The notes beneath the pieces are model-generated. The model had not been told where the DNA came from. It searched no databases and saw nothing but the letters and a program-made list of their open reading frames with translations. Both the position numbers and the translations under genes were made by a program. Below are positions 35,301 to 43,183 of a DNA stretch of 64,000 nucleotides, piece after piece. The stretch spans positions 124,001-188,000 of the forward strand of contig NZ_JBPSEG010000003.1 of assembly GCF_051488665.1 (NCBI RefSeq), written 5' to 3'. Every line of letters starts with the position of its first letter. Positions within the stretch are counted from its first letter, which is position 1. This stretch comes from Melioribacter sp051488665 (lineage in GTDB: Bacteria; Bacteroidota; Ignavibacteria; Ignavibacteriales; Melioribacteraceae).

Positions 35301-36898
35301 GTAACCTGCGCAAATCTCTGTTTGAAATAATAAAACAACAGGTTGGGTCTGTTCGATAAAATTGCCAGAGGCGTATCGTTGCCCATTGAACCGACGGGTT
35401 CCTGGCTGCGAGAAGCCATGGGCGTAATTATTAATTTCAGTTCTTCTTCGGTATAACCGAAAATATGCTGTTTTCTAAGAAGGAGTTCTTCGTTTTCAAC
35501 TTCAGGAGCCGTAGCGGGAGTAAACAATCCTCTCAAAGTGATAATATTATCTTTAATCCATCTTCTGTAAGGCTTCTGTCGCGAAATTTTAGCTTTGATT
35601 TCTTTATCCGGGACGACTCTGTTTTGTTTGAAATCCGCCAGCAGCATTTTGCCGGGAGAGAGCCGGCTTCTTTTGATTATATTTTCAGGCGGAAATTCGA
35701 CCACTCCGCTTTCCGAGGCAAGCACAACCATTCCGTCTTTTGTAATCGAATAACGCGCCGGTCGTAATCCGTTTCTGTCGAGTATGCCGCCCAGGAATCT
35801 CGAATCGGTAAAAACAATGGCTGCCGGACCGTCCCACGGTTCCATAATAGCCGAGTGAAAATCGTAAAAAGCTCTTTTGTCTTCGCTCATCTGAATTTTG
35901 GGACCGTAGGCTTCGGGAACCATCATCATCATTGCATGAGGTATGGAACGTCCGCCCATTACGAGCAGTTCCAATACATTGTCGAAAATTGCCGAATCGC
36001 TTCCGCTTTCGACTATAATCGGCTTAATCTTTTCAATATCTTCTCCGAACAATTCGGACCTGAGCGTAAATTCCCTGGCTTTCATTCGGTTGATATTGCC
36101 GCTCAATGTATTTATTTCGCCGTTGTGAGCAAGGAATCGGAAAGGCTGGGCAAGATTCCATGTCGGCTGAGTATTTGTGCTGTAACGCTGATGAACAACT
36201 CCGAATTTCGATTCAAATCTCCCGTCTGACAGATCGGGATAAAAGAGCGGCAGTTGATTTGCAGTCAAAAGCCCTTTATATACAATTCTGCTCGAAGAGA
36301 GACTCGTTACGTAAAATTGCGACGTATCTTCCGGCAAAGCGTCGACTTCTTTTTCAACCTGTCTTCTTATTACGTAAAGTTTCCTTTCGAAAGCGTCCTT
36401 GCTTATTTTTCCGCGATGCACAAAAATCTGAGCTATCCGTGGTTCGGTCGACTTTGCAAGTTGACCGATTGCGCCGCTATCGACGGGAACATCCCTCCAG
36501 CCGAGCAAATCGCAACCTTCGTCGAGCACATACTTTTCGAAAATCTTTTTGCATTTATCCGCCAATGCTGTATCGGTAGGAAGAAATACCATACCGACGC
36601 CGTAATCTTCGTAAGCCGGCAATTTTATGCCAGCGGAAGGAGCTTCATCCCGGAAAAAACGGTCGGGGATGTCAATCATAATACCAGCGCCGTCTCCGGT
36701 CGATTTATCGCCTCCCAAAGCGCCGCGGTGTTCCAGATTAACCAGAATTTGAACGGCGTCTTCGACCACCTTATGAGTCGGTATTCCGTCAAGTTTAGCT
36801 ATAAACCCGACGCCGCAATTGTCCCTTTCGAATTTCGGATCGTATAATGCGTTCTTTATCAAACGCCCGTCAGCGCTATATAAATGATTATTCCCCAT
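32333..36898 (-). CDS. gltB: Glutamate synthase, large subunit
   Basis: A 1,521-aa glutamine-dependent glutamate synthase. The class II amidotransferase nucleophile is Cys28 in DNCGVGFIA, so a 27-residue propeptide would be removed. The central domain follows, then the FMN domain with GEGGQLPGHKVTPEIAKVRH and HDIYSIEDLAQLIYDLK. The 3Fe-4S cluster loop is CVMLRKCHQNTCSVGVATQDP near residue 1140. The C-terminal beta-helix GXGXG region has GGRIVVVPP and GNVALYGATGGEVFINGKAGERFAIRNSG. The ATG at 36898 is preceded by AAAGGAGAAAC; eight codons upstream another ATG is less well placed. A leader of about 500 bp lies upstream. Confidence 0.95.
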   Translation of the reverse strand: MGNNHLYSADGRLIKNALYDPKFERDNCGVGFIAKLDGIPTHKVVEDAVQILVNLEHRGALGGDKSTGDGAGIMIDIPDRFFRDEAPSAGIKLPAYEDYGVGMVFLPTDTALADKCKKIFEKYVLDEGCDLLGWRDVPVDSGAIGQLAKSTEPRIAQIFVHRGKISKDAFERKLYVIRRQVEKEVDALPEDTSQFYVTSLSSSRIVYKGLLTANQLPLFYPDLSDGRFESKFGVVHQRYSTNTQPTWNLAQPFRFLAHNGEINTLSGNINRMKAREFTLRSELFGEDIEKIKPIIVESGSDSAIFDNVLELLVMGGRSIPHAMMMMVPEAYGPKIQMSEDKRAFYDFHSAIMEPWDGPAAIVFTDSRFLGGILDRNGLRPARYSITKDGMVVLASESGVVEFPPENIIKRSRLSPGKMLLADFKQNRVVPDKEIKAKISRQKPYRRWIKDNIITLRGLFTPATAPEVENEELLLRKQHIFGYTEEELKLIITPMASRSQEPVGSMGNDTPLAILSNRPNLLFYYFKQRFAQVTNPAIDPLREELVMSLESFVGGEGNLLEESPENFRGFKFSHPILTPDDLKKIEHANHPNIKVSYIDILFDKNGGDRALENALNNIFETAAENIKNGSTVIVLTDKNVDENRVPIPSLLAASGLHHYLIRNGLRTRTSIIVESGEVREVMNFALLISYGVDAICPYLALNTVRYLAENNFLEQKLKPEEAIDSYIIAVKKGLLKTMSRLGISTLHSYFAAQTFEAIGLSKELVEKYFTGTINRLGGIDLDDIQKEAIIRHGAGFPEKGKPENLLSAGGEYSIRLNGEKHFWNHDSISKLQLATRTDDYEVFKEFTRIVNEGENSPVAIRKMLRFKKRNPVPIDEVEPVESIVKRFVVSAMSFGSISKEAHETIAIAVNRIGARSNSGEGGEDMARNKVDANGDTARSKVKQVASGRFGVTPEYLLSAEELQIKIAQGAKPGEGGQLPGHKVTPEIAKVRHTTPGVTLISPPPHHDIYSIEDLAQLIYDLKCINPEAKVSVKLVSESGVGTVASGVAKAKADIVLISGYEGGTGASPLTSIKHTGIPWEIGLAETHQTLIHNKLRDKIKVQVDGQLKTGRDLAIATLLGAEEYGFATSVLITIGCVMLRKCHQNTCSVGVATQDPRLRARFSGKPEYIERFFRFLAQDFREVMAELGFRTVDEMVGHTELLEFNPPPDLWKAQKFDLRPLLDSMVDTAGKCCMVNAPNQVEVYDEEFVDKLKPAIDEKKPVELDLPIRNIHRTVGARLSGYVVKKHGAKGLPEDTIKINFKGSAGQSFGAFLSPGITFKLEGDVNDYMGKGMAGGRIVVVPPANAGFAPHDNVICGNVALYGATGGEVFINGKAGERFAIRNSGATAVVEGIGDHGCEYMTGGTVVCIGSTGKNFAAGMSGGIAFVYDETQLFDTKCNLDMVDLESVWDKNDKLFLRSMIEKHYYFTNSPRAKMILERWESSLPLFVKVIPIEYRKVLERMKLSEHADVETVAATEEVYDG

Positions 36899-36975
36899 CT
36901 GTTTCTCCTTTATATCTCTCAAACTTTCTGGTAATTATTTATTAGAGAGGTTAAATTTCTATTAAAAAAGTAGAT

Positions 36976-36993
36976 TACGGCATTAACGCCGTA
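36976..36993 (-). promoter_or_regulatory. Hairpin in the gltB leader
   Basis: A perfect 6-bp stem, TACGGC / GCCGTA, with a 6-nt loop lies 77 bp before gltB. On the minus strand it is followed, after ATCTAC, by TTTTTT. It could be a weak terminator or attenuator in the gltB leader. The stop codon of a 38-codon open frame falls inside its loop. Confidence 0.4.
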
Positions 36994-37099
36994 GCGTGCG
37001 TATGTTTCTAATCGCAGCAATAATGCACAACGGAATGATTTCTTCTGCGTACCGAATATATCTGCCGTGATGATTTAAACTATTGTATCTTTCTTTCAT
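36983..37099 (-). CDS. Candidate 38-codon leader ORF upstream of gltB
   Basis: A short open frame beginning MKERYNSLNHHG and ending RNIRTLRR, 84 bp before gltB. It has an ATG start with only a weak GAG-type ribosome-binding site. Its TAA lies in the loop of a terminator-like hairpin, the arrangement expected of a leader peptide. It has no recognisable similarity and no run of glutamine or glutamate codons, so it may be chance. Confidence 0.2.
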   Translation of the reverse strand: MKERYNSLNHHGRYIRYAEEIIPLCIIAAIRNIRTLRR

Positions 37100-37410
37100 T
37101 TTAAATCTCTATAAAAAAACTTTTTCAAGTACACAGAACCGGGTAGGTTCTTTAATATTACGGCAGCTTTTGGCTTGCTTTTATAATTCTTTGCAAATGT
37201 AATGAATGAAAACGGGAAATTCAATCCTTTTTAAAAAATTTCCCTATTTTCCCCTTATTTATTTAGTCCCCGCATTTCTTCCGCATTACCTTGAGAAAGC
37301 CGCGAAACATATTTAACGTAATTATAAAAAATCGGACGGGGCAAAAACATTAAACCGGGATTTGAAAAAACATTGCTATATTTCCGGATGGAAATTAAAG
37401 AATCTCTTAT
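37100..37410. other. Intergenic region between gltB leader and the SpoIID-like gene
   Basis: No gene supported. It holds a second perfect hairpin, AGAACC / GGTTCT, with a 5-nt loop at 37135-37151, and AT-rich sequence just before the SpoIID-like gene that includes TATATTTCC, similar to the -7 boxes noted elsewhere. Promoters for both divergent units are expected here. Confidence 0.5.
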
Positions 37411-38736
37411 ATGACAGAGCCGGAAATAAATATAGGTATACTGACCGCTAAAGAAATCCGCTTCGATCTCTACGGTGAATTCAAGAGCAATTTCGGAACC
37501 GATAAATGCAGCGGAAATTATAAAGCCGTTTTGGAAGAAGAAAAAATAGCGGTTTATAAAGACGATAAGAAAGCCGGCAAATCAGAAGAAATAATATTCA
37601 CTCCTAACGATATCGATATCGAGTCGTTTGTTCTTTACGACGTCGTTATAGGTAAAAACTTTCACTGGCAGAAGAAAGAAAGACAGCGTTTCAGAGGAAC
37701 TCTAAGATTGTTCATCGAAGAGGGCGACATAACAGCCGTCAACGTCATTAACCTCGAAGAATATCTGTCGAGCGTTATCGCCTCGGAAATGAACGCCAAC
37801 AGTTCTCCGGAACTGCTCAAAGCGCACGCAGTAATATCGCGCAGCTGGATTCTTGCTCAACTCGAAAAGAAAAACGAGACTGCAAAACATGTTAACGAAT
37901 TGATTACAGACGACGAAATTATCAGATGGTACGATTCGACCAATCACAAAAATTACGATTTTTGTTCCGACGACCATTGCCAGAGATATCAGGGGATTAC
38001 GAGAATAATAAACGAAAACGTTTATAACGCCGTCGAAAGCACAAGGGGAATTGTATTGACGTACGAAGACAAAGTTTGCGACACGCGTTATTCGAAATGC
38101 TGCGGCGGTATTACAGAGTCGTACGAAAACGTATGGGAACCGATCAGGGTGAGATATCTTGTATCAATTACGGATTATAAATTCGAGATCGACGGTATCG
38201 AATACGACCTTACGAAAGAGCAAAACGCCCGGAAATGGATTGACATTTCACCTCACGCATTCTGCAATACTGCCGACCCCAGAATTCTTCAACAGGTATT
38301 GAACGACTACGACAGACAAACGGAATTCTTCAGATGGAAAGTAGAATATTCACAGGACGAGCTTTCATCGATAATAAAAGAAAAAAGCGGAATCGACTTC
38401 GGACACATTATCGATCTCGAACCCGTCAAACGAGGCTACTCGGGGAGAATTATAAAATTAAAGATTAGAGGCACAAAGAAAAGTTTGACCGTAGGCAAAG
38501 AATTAGAAATAAGAAGATGGCTTTCTCCGACTCATCTCTACAGTTCCGCATTTACCGTACTGAAAGAAGAAATCAAAGATAATATACCCGCTAAGTTCGT
38601 TCTCAAAGGCGCAGGATGGGGTCACGGAGTAGGTTTATGCCAAATAGGCGCCGCGTCGATGTCGAATATCGGATATCTCTTCGACGAAATTCTGCTGCAT
38701 TATTTCAAAGGAGCCAAAATCAAAAAGATTTATTGA
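37411..38736 (+). CDS. SpoIID/LytB-domain protein
   Basis: A 441-aa relative of SpoIID lytic transglycosylases, which cut peptidoglycan glycan strands stripped of peptides. The catalytic region reads NLEEYLSSVIASEM, with the conserved Glu before Met, then LLKAHAVISRSWI. A Cys pair (FCSDDHC) matches the zinc-binding position described for clostridial SpoIID. CCGGITESYENVW and GWGHGVGLCQIGAASM are the later family blocks. No signal peptide is visible at the chosen start, odd for a cell-wall enzyme. It overlaps the next gene by one base (TGATG), so it opens a run of coupled envelope genes. Confidence 0.85.
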   Translation: MTEPEINIGILTAKEIRFDLYGEFKSNFGTDKCSGNYKAVLEEEKIAVYKDDKKAGKSEEIIFTPNDIDIESFVLYDVVIGKNFHWQKKERQRFRGTLRLFIEEGDITAVNVINLEEYLSSVIASEMNANSSPELLKAHAVISRSWILAQLEKKNETAKHVNELITDDEIIRWYDSTNHKNYDFCSDDHCQRYQGITRIINENVYNAVESTRGIVLTYEDKVCDTRYSKCCGGITESYENVWEPIRVRYLVSITDYKFEIDGIEYDLTKEQNARKWIDISPHAFCNTADPRILQQVLNDYDRQTEFFRWKVEYSQDELSSIIKEKSGIDFGHIIDLEPVKRGYSGRIIKLKIRGTKKSLTVGKELEIRRWLSPTHLYSSAFTVLKEEIKDNIPAKFVLKGAGWGHGVGLCQIGAASMSNIGYLFDEILLHYFKGAKIKKIY

Positions 38737-39854
38737 TGAGAATACTAAAAACTTGCTTTTCAAAAAGCTGGGGCGGACTCGAAATTTATTCACTGACTAC
38801 TATTCTAAAACTTCGCGAGCGAGGATTAAACACCGCTCTTTTTTCTCTTGAAGACGCTCCGATTACAAAAGAAGCGAAAGAACATCGTATTAATACAATC
38901 ACAATAGACAATGCAGGATATCTGAATCCGGCAGCAATTAAAAAAACAATCTCTTTGTTAAAGAAAGAAAACTTCGACATTATTCATTGCGCGACATCCA
39001 AAGATTTATGGCTTATTACTCCCGCTCTGAAACTTACGGGTTTAAACACTCCTCTTTTAATGACAAAGCACATGGGCTCGTATATTGTAAAAAAAGATTT
39101 GCTTCATCGATTTATTTATAAGCGGCTCGACTATGCCCTTGCAATCAGCAACGTAATAGCCAAAAACCTGGTCGATACCACGCCTTTAAGACCGGATAAA
39201 ATTAAATTGCTTCACAACGGAATCGACACAAAATTTTTCGATCCCGGGAAATACGAGAAAAATAAAGTGCGTTCGGAATTCGACATAAAAGACGACGAAC
39301 TGCTAATCGGCATGACTGCGAGATTCAGTCCGGGCAAAGGACACGAAGAATTTATTGCTGCAGCGAATATGCTGTGCAAAGAATATGACAATCTCAAATT
39401 CATTATTGTAGGAAAAGCCAGCCGCGGCGAGGACGATTACGAAAACAAAATAAAAGATACCGCGCGTCAATCCGGTATCGGAGACAAAATAATTTTTACC
39501 GGTTTCAGAAAAGACATACCGGACATTCTTGCCGCTATCGATATTTTCGTTTTTCCGTCGCACGCCGAGGCTTTTGGTATTGCTCTAATCGAAGCGTTCA
39601 GTATGGCAAAGCCTAACGTTTGTTCGGCTTCCGACGGCGTCCTCGATATCGCACTAGACGAAACAACTTCGCTGCTCTTCAAAAAACAATCGGCTGACGA
39701 TCTGGCAGCCAAATTGAAAAGATTAATCGAAGACGGTAATTTACGGGAAAGACTCGGCGCAAACGCCCGTAGAAGAGCTCTGGAACATTTTGACATCGAA
39801 ATTTTTTCGGACAAATTGATTGCAATTTATAAGGAAGCATTGAACCGCAAATGA
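38736..39854 (+). CDS. Glycosyltransferase family 4 protein
   Basis: A GT-B-fold glycosyltransferase of 372 aa, probably making a surface glycan or lipid-linked sugar. The N-terminal acceptor domain starts RILKTCFSKSWGGLE. The linker holds LLHNGIDTKFFDP. The nucleotide-sugar domain has IGMTARFSPGKGHEEFI, KIIFTGFRKDIPDILAAIDIFVFPS and the GT4 E-x7-E signature EAFGIALIEAFSMAKP (near residues 280-295). I start at the ATG at 38736 that overlaps the previous stop; an upstream in-frame ATG lies deep inside the SpoIID-like gene. The end overlaps the next gene by 4 bp. Confidence 0.9.
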   Translation: MRILKTCFSKSWGGLEIYSLTTILKLRERGLNTALFSLEDAPITKEAKEHRINTITIDNAGYLNPAAIKKTISLLKKENFDIIHCATSKDLWLITPALKLTGLNTPLLMTKHMGSYIVKKDLLHRFIYKRLDYALAISNVIAKNLVDTTPLRPDKIKLLHNGIDTKFFDPGKYEKNKVRSEFDIKDDELLIGMTARFSPGKGHEEFIAAANMLCKEYDNLKFIIVGKASRGEDDYENKIKDTARQSGIGDKIIFTGFRKDIPDILAAIDIFVFPSHAEAFGIALIEAFSMAKPNVCSASDGVLDIALDETTSLLFKKQSADDLAAKLKRLIEDGNLRERLGANARRRALEHFDIEIFSDKLIAIYKEALNRK

Positions 39855-41899
39855 CTTTTCTAAACCCAGCTATATTGATCGGTCTTTTGGCGGCCGGCAT
39901 ACCGGTAATAATCCATTTCCTCAACTTGAAAAAGTTGAAAAAAATCGAATTCAGTACGCTGGCATTTTTGAAGGAGCTTCAAAAAAGTAAAATAAAAAGG
40001 ATAAAATTTCGCCAGTGGTTACTGCTGTTAATCAGAGTATTGATAATAATATTTCTTGTACTCGCGTTTGCGCGTCCGACAATAAAAGGCACGGTTGCCG
40101 GTTCGGGAACAACGGCGGCTGTTTTCATTTTCGACGATTCCTACAGCATGTCTTTATTAACGCCGCAGGGCTCTTTATTCAATATCGCTAAAAAGGTTTC
40201 CAAAGAAATAGCTTCTTCATTCGCGCCTGAAGACCGCATTGCGGCGTTAACCGCTTCTTCGGAAGGAAATAAAATAAATTTTGCGCCGCTCTCCGAAGCT
40301 CTTAAACAGATCGACATGATGAGTGTTTCGTCAGAGGCGGTCAAACTCAATGAGATTCTGACTCAAGCCGCAAACAAATTGAGCAAAACAACCGCGGTAA
40401 ACAAAGAAATATTTGTCTTCTCGGATTTTCAAAAATCCGCCGTCGATCCGAAGCAATTTAACGCGGACGAAAAAATTAAAATTTACGCCATTGCCCTTCA
40501 GGAAAAGAACGTAAACAATCTATCGGTCGACAGTTTTTATACCGACAATCAGATATTCGAATTAAACAAATCAATTACATTTATAGCCGCCATAAAAAAT
40601 CATTCGAACACTCAAGCCGTCAACAGAATCGCTTCATTATATATAAACGGGCGAAGAGCCGCTCAACAAAATTTTTCAATCCCCTCTCGCGAAAGGACAA
40701 TAGTCAGTTTCGAAACAGCATTAATCGACACAGGCATTATAGATGCAAAAGTAGTTCTTGAAGACGACGATATCCTTTACGACAACGAAAGACATCTCGC
40801 TTTTTATGCGCCGGGCAAAATAAAAGTTCTAATGTTGTTCGAAAATAAAAAAGACGTTTTTTTTCTGAATGCCGCTCTGACCACTTCGCTTAACGACAAA
40901 ACACAAACTGTACTTTTAGACGAAACTTCTTACGGCTCTTTCGCTGCAGTTGATTTGAATAAATACGACGCTATAATTTCCGTGGGAGCTCCGGACAAAT
41001 CTCGATACGGAATATTCTCCGAATATGTTCGCAACGGAGGCAATCTGATACTTTTCCCTTCGTCTGCAGATAATACGGAAAGCCATAAAGATTTTTGCGA
41101 AGCGCTCGGCATGCGGGGCGTACGATTTCAAAACATTTCCAATTCGGTTCATTATACCGGCAAAATAAATACCGACAACCCGCTTATAAAAGATTTGTTC
41201 GAAAACAAAGAAAGACCGGAAATCGATTCGCCGGAAATTTACAAGTACTGCAGATTAAACGGATTTTACGAAGGCGATTTAATTATTGCTATGGACGACG
41301 GCTCGCCGTTCCTTGCGGAAATTAAAAAAGGAGCCGGCAAAATATTTTTATTTAATACGGCGCCTGTAGCGGAATGGAGCGACTTTCCTTTCAAATCGCT
41401 TTTTGCCCCGTTAATCAACAAGCTCGTCAGATATTCAGCTTCTGCAAATGTTGAGAAAGAATACAGAGCCGGAGAAAGAATAATAATCGATTTATCCGGC
41501 GTTGCTTCGCCGGTTTTGAAAATAATCAGACCCGATAACACGGCGGTTTATTTAAACAGAAATGAAAGTCCGAACCGAAACATCGTATCGTTTACGGATA
41601 CCGGGCTGCCGGGTTTGTATAAATTTTATGCCGATTCGAAATTAATTAAATTCGCAGCCGTCAATACCGACCCGGCGGAATCTGAACTTGAAAATTATAC
41701 CGAAGGGGAATTAAAGAACTCTGCCGGATTTATTCCGATAAGCGCCCTTTCGTTCTCTCGCGAAGAAATCACACAACTGAGATACGGCAGCGAACTGTGG
41801 AAATATTTGATTATTTTAGTGATATTACTGGCGGCGATCGAAACATTTTTGTCGAAAAGCAATAAAAGAGAAGTAATTGAACTGGAGAAAGGAAATTAA
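39851..41899 (+). CDS. BatA/VWA-domain membrane protein
   Basis: A 682-aa membrane protein of the aerotolerance (Bat) type. The BatA N-terminal domain has two helices: FLNPAILIGLLAAGIPVIIHFLN, and a second in residues about 55-75 ending VLAFARP. A von Willebrand A domain follows (about 90-215) with MIDAS-like sequence FDDSYSMS and FVFSDFQKS. Beta-rich regions and a DUF4159/glutamine-amidotransferase-like segment (YDAIISVGAPDKS, YVRNGGNLILFPS) come next. A C-terminal helix lies near 655-672. The likely role is assembly or stress maintenance at the inner membrane. The ATG overlaps the upstream TGA by 4 bp. Confidence 0.85.
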   Translation: MTFLNPAILIGLLAAGIPVIIHFLNLKKLKKIEFSTLAFLKELQKSKIKRIKFRQWLLLLIRVLIIIFLVLAFARPTIKGTVAGSGTTAAVFIFDDSYSMSLLTPQGSLFNIAKKVSKEIASSFAPEDRIAALTASSEGNKINFAPLSEALKQIDMMSVSSEAVKLNEILTQAANKLSKTTAVNKEIFVFSDFQKSAVDPKQFNADEKIKIYAIALQEKNVNNLSVDSFYTDNQIFELNKSITFIAAIKNHSNTQAVNRIASLYINGRRAAQQNFSIPSRERTIVSFETALIDTGIIDAKVVLEDDDILYDNERHLAFYAPGKIKVLMLFENKKDVFFLNAALTTSLNDKTQTVLLDETSYGSFAAVDLNKYDAIISVGAPDKSRYGIFSEYVRNGGNLILFPSSADNTESHKDFCEALGMRGVRFQNISNSVHYTGKINTDNPLIKDLFENKERPEIDSPEIYKYCRLNGFYEGDLIIAMDDGSPFLAEIKKGAGKIFLFNTAPVAEWSDFPFKSLFAPLINKLVRYSASANVEKEYRAGERIIIDLSGVASPVLKIIRPDNTAVYLNRNESPNRNIVSFTDTGLPGLYKFYADSKLIKFAAVNTDPAESELENYTEGELKNSAGFIPISALSFSREEITQLRYGSELWKYLIILVILLAAIETFLSKSNKREVIELEKGN

Positions 41900-41908
41900 A
41901 AAGCATTT

Positions 41909-43174
41909 ATGATCGATCTTAAAAATACGCCGCGCGAAAGAGCAATTTTAATCGCTCTGCCGATTGGGGGCTTTACAAAAGAACAAGTTGAAGAACACCT
42001 GGACGAGCTGGAACTGCTTGCGTCTACCGCGGGAGCGGAAACGGTATTTAAAATCCTTCAGGACAGAATTAAGCCCGACCCCGCCTACTTTATCGGCAAA
42101 GGGAAAGCGGAAGAGATTGCGCAATTAATCGAATTAAACGACATCCAGATTGTCATATTCGACAACGACCTGAATCCCACACAGGTACGCAACCTCGAAA
42201 AGTTATTCAACCGGAAGATACTCGACCGGAGCGGTTTAATACTCGATATTTTTGCGCTTCACGCCAAAACGAGAGAAGCCAAAACGCAAGTCGAACTGGC
42301 TCAGCTTGAATATATGCTGCCGAGACTTACCAGAGCATGGACGCACCTTTCCAAACAATACGGCGGAATCGGAACGAAAGGACCGGGAGAAACTCAGATT
42401 GAAACCGACAGAAGACTAATACGCACGCGAATTTCCAAACTGAAAGAAAACCTTCGCAAAATAGAATCGCAGCAGATCGTAAAAAGTTCCGCCCGGAAAA
42501 AATTAATTAACGCGACGCTTGTTGGGTATACAAACGCGGGCAAGTCAACGTTATTGAATCTCTTAACCAACGCCAGCGTTCTAGCCGAAGATAAATTGTT
42601 CGCCACGCTCGATTCCACAACGCGTATATTTAACCTCGACAAGAACAAACAAATTCTGCTGAGCGACACAGTCGGTTTCATTCGGAAACTCCCCGCTCAT
42701 CTCGTCGCTTCTTTTAAGAGTACGCTTAACGTAGTAAGCGACGCGGACGTAATACTTCACGTAATCGACGCATCTCACGATTTCTTTGAAGACCACATAA
42801 AAACCGTCGACGATACGCTTCGTCAACTCGATTGCGATAAAAAACTGCAGATAAAAATATTCAATAAAATCGACGCTCTTAAAGAAAGGGACGTCATCAA
42901 TTATATCTCGGCAAATTATCCGGACAGTTATCTCATTTCCGCCCGAAGGGGCATCGGCATTCAAAAATTGAAGTCGGCTCTCCTCGATATTTACGAACAA
43001 AACTTCGTCGAAGGCGAATTGAGAATAAGCCACACTCAGCCGAAGAAGATTTCTAAAATTTACGAATTCGCCGAGGTGCTCGACACGCGCTACGAAGACG
43101 ATTTCGTTTTATTGAAATACAGAACCAGCAAGATTAACGAAAGCCAGATAAAAAAAATAATTCAACACAACTGA
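41909..43174 (+). CDS. hflX: GTPase HflX
   Basis: Ribosome-binding GTPase (421 aa) that rescues or splits stalled and stress-hibernating ribosomes. The N-terminal HflX domain includes FIGKGKAEEIAQL and FDNDLNPTQVRNLEK. The coiled region has the family signature KQYGGIGTKGPGETQIETDRR. G motifs are G1 GYTNAGKSTLLNLL (near residue 205), G3 DTVGFIRKLP, and G4 NKID. The C-terminal domain ends near KIIQHN. Nine bp separate it from the BatA-like gene and nine bp from hutH, so all are probably one transcript. Confidence 0.95.
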   Translation: MIDLKNTPRERAILIALPIGGFTKEQVEEHLDELELLASTAGAETVFKILQDRIKPDPAYFIGKGKAEEIAQLIELNDIQIVIFDNDLNPTQVRNLEKLFNRKILDRSGLILDIFALHAKTREAKTQVELAQLEYMLPRLTRAWTHLSKQYGGIGTKGPGETQIETDRRLIRTRISKLKENLRKIESQQIVKSSARKKLINATLVGYTNAGKSTLLNLLTNASVLAEDKLFATLDSTTRIFNLDKNKQILLSDTVGFIRKLPAHLVASFKSTLNVVSDADVILHVIDASHDFFEDHIKTVDDTLRQLDCDKKLQIKIFNKIDALKERDVINYISANYPDSYLISARRGIGIQKLKSALLDIYEQNFVEGELRISHTQPKKISKIYEFAEVLDTRYEDDFVLLKYRTSKINESQIKKIIQHN

Positions 43175-43183
43175 TATATTCTT

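Noticed and set aside
32606..36847. Several open frames of 100-200 codons antisense to gltB
   Set aside because: They are lying opposite a clearly coding gene, lack ribosome-binding sites and give low-complexity, Phe/Arg/Cys-rich products typical of shadow frames.
36899..37410. A known glutamine or other riboswitch ahead of gltB
   Set aside because: Hairpins are present, but I cannot match them to any riboswitch consensus I know.
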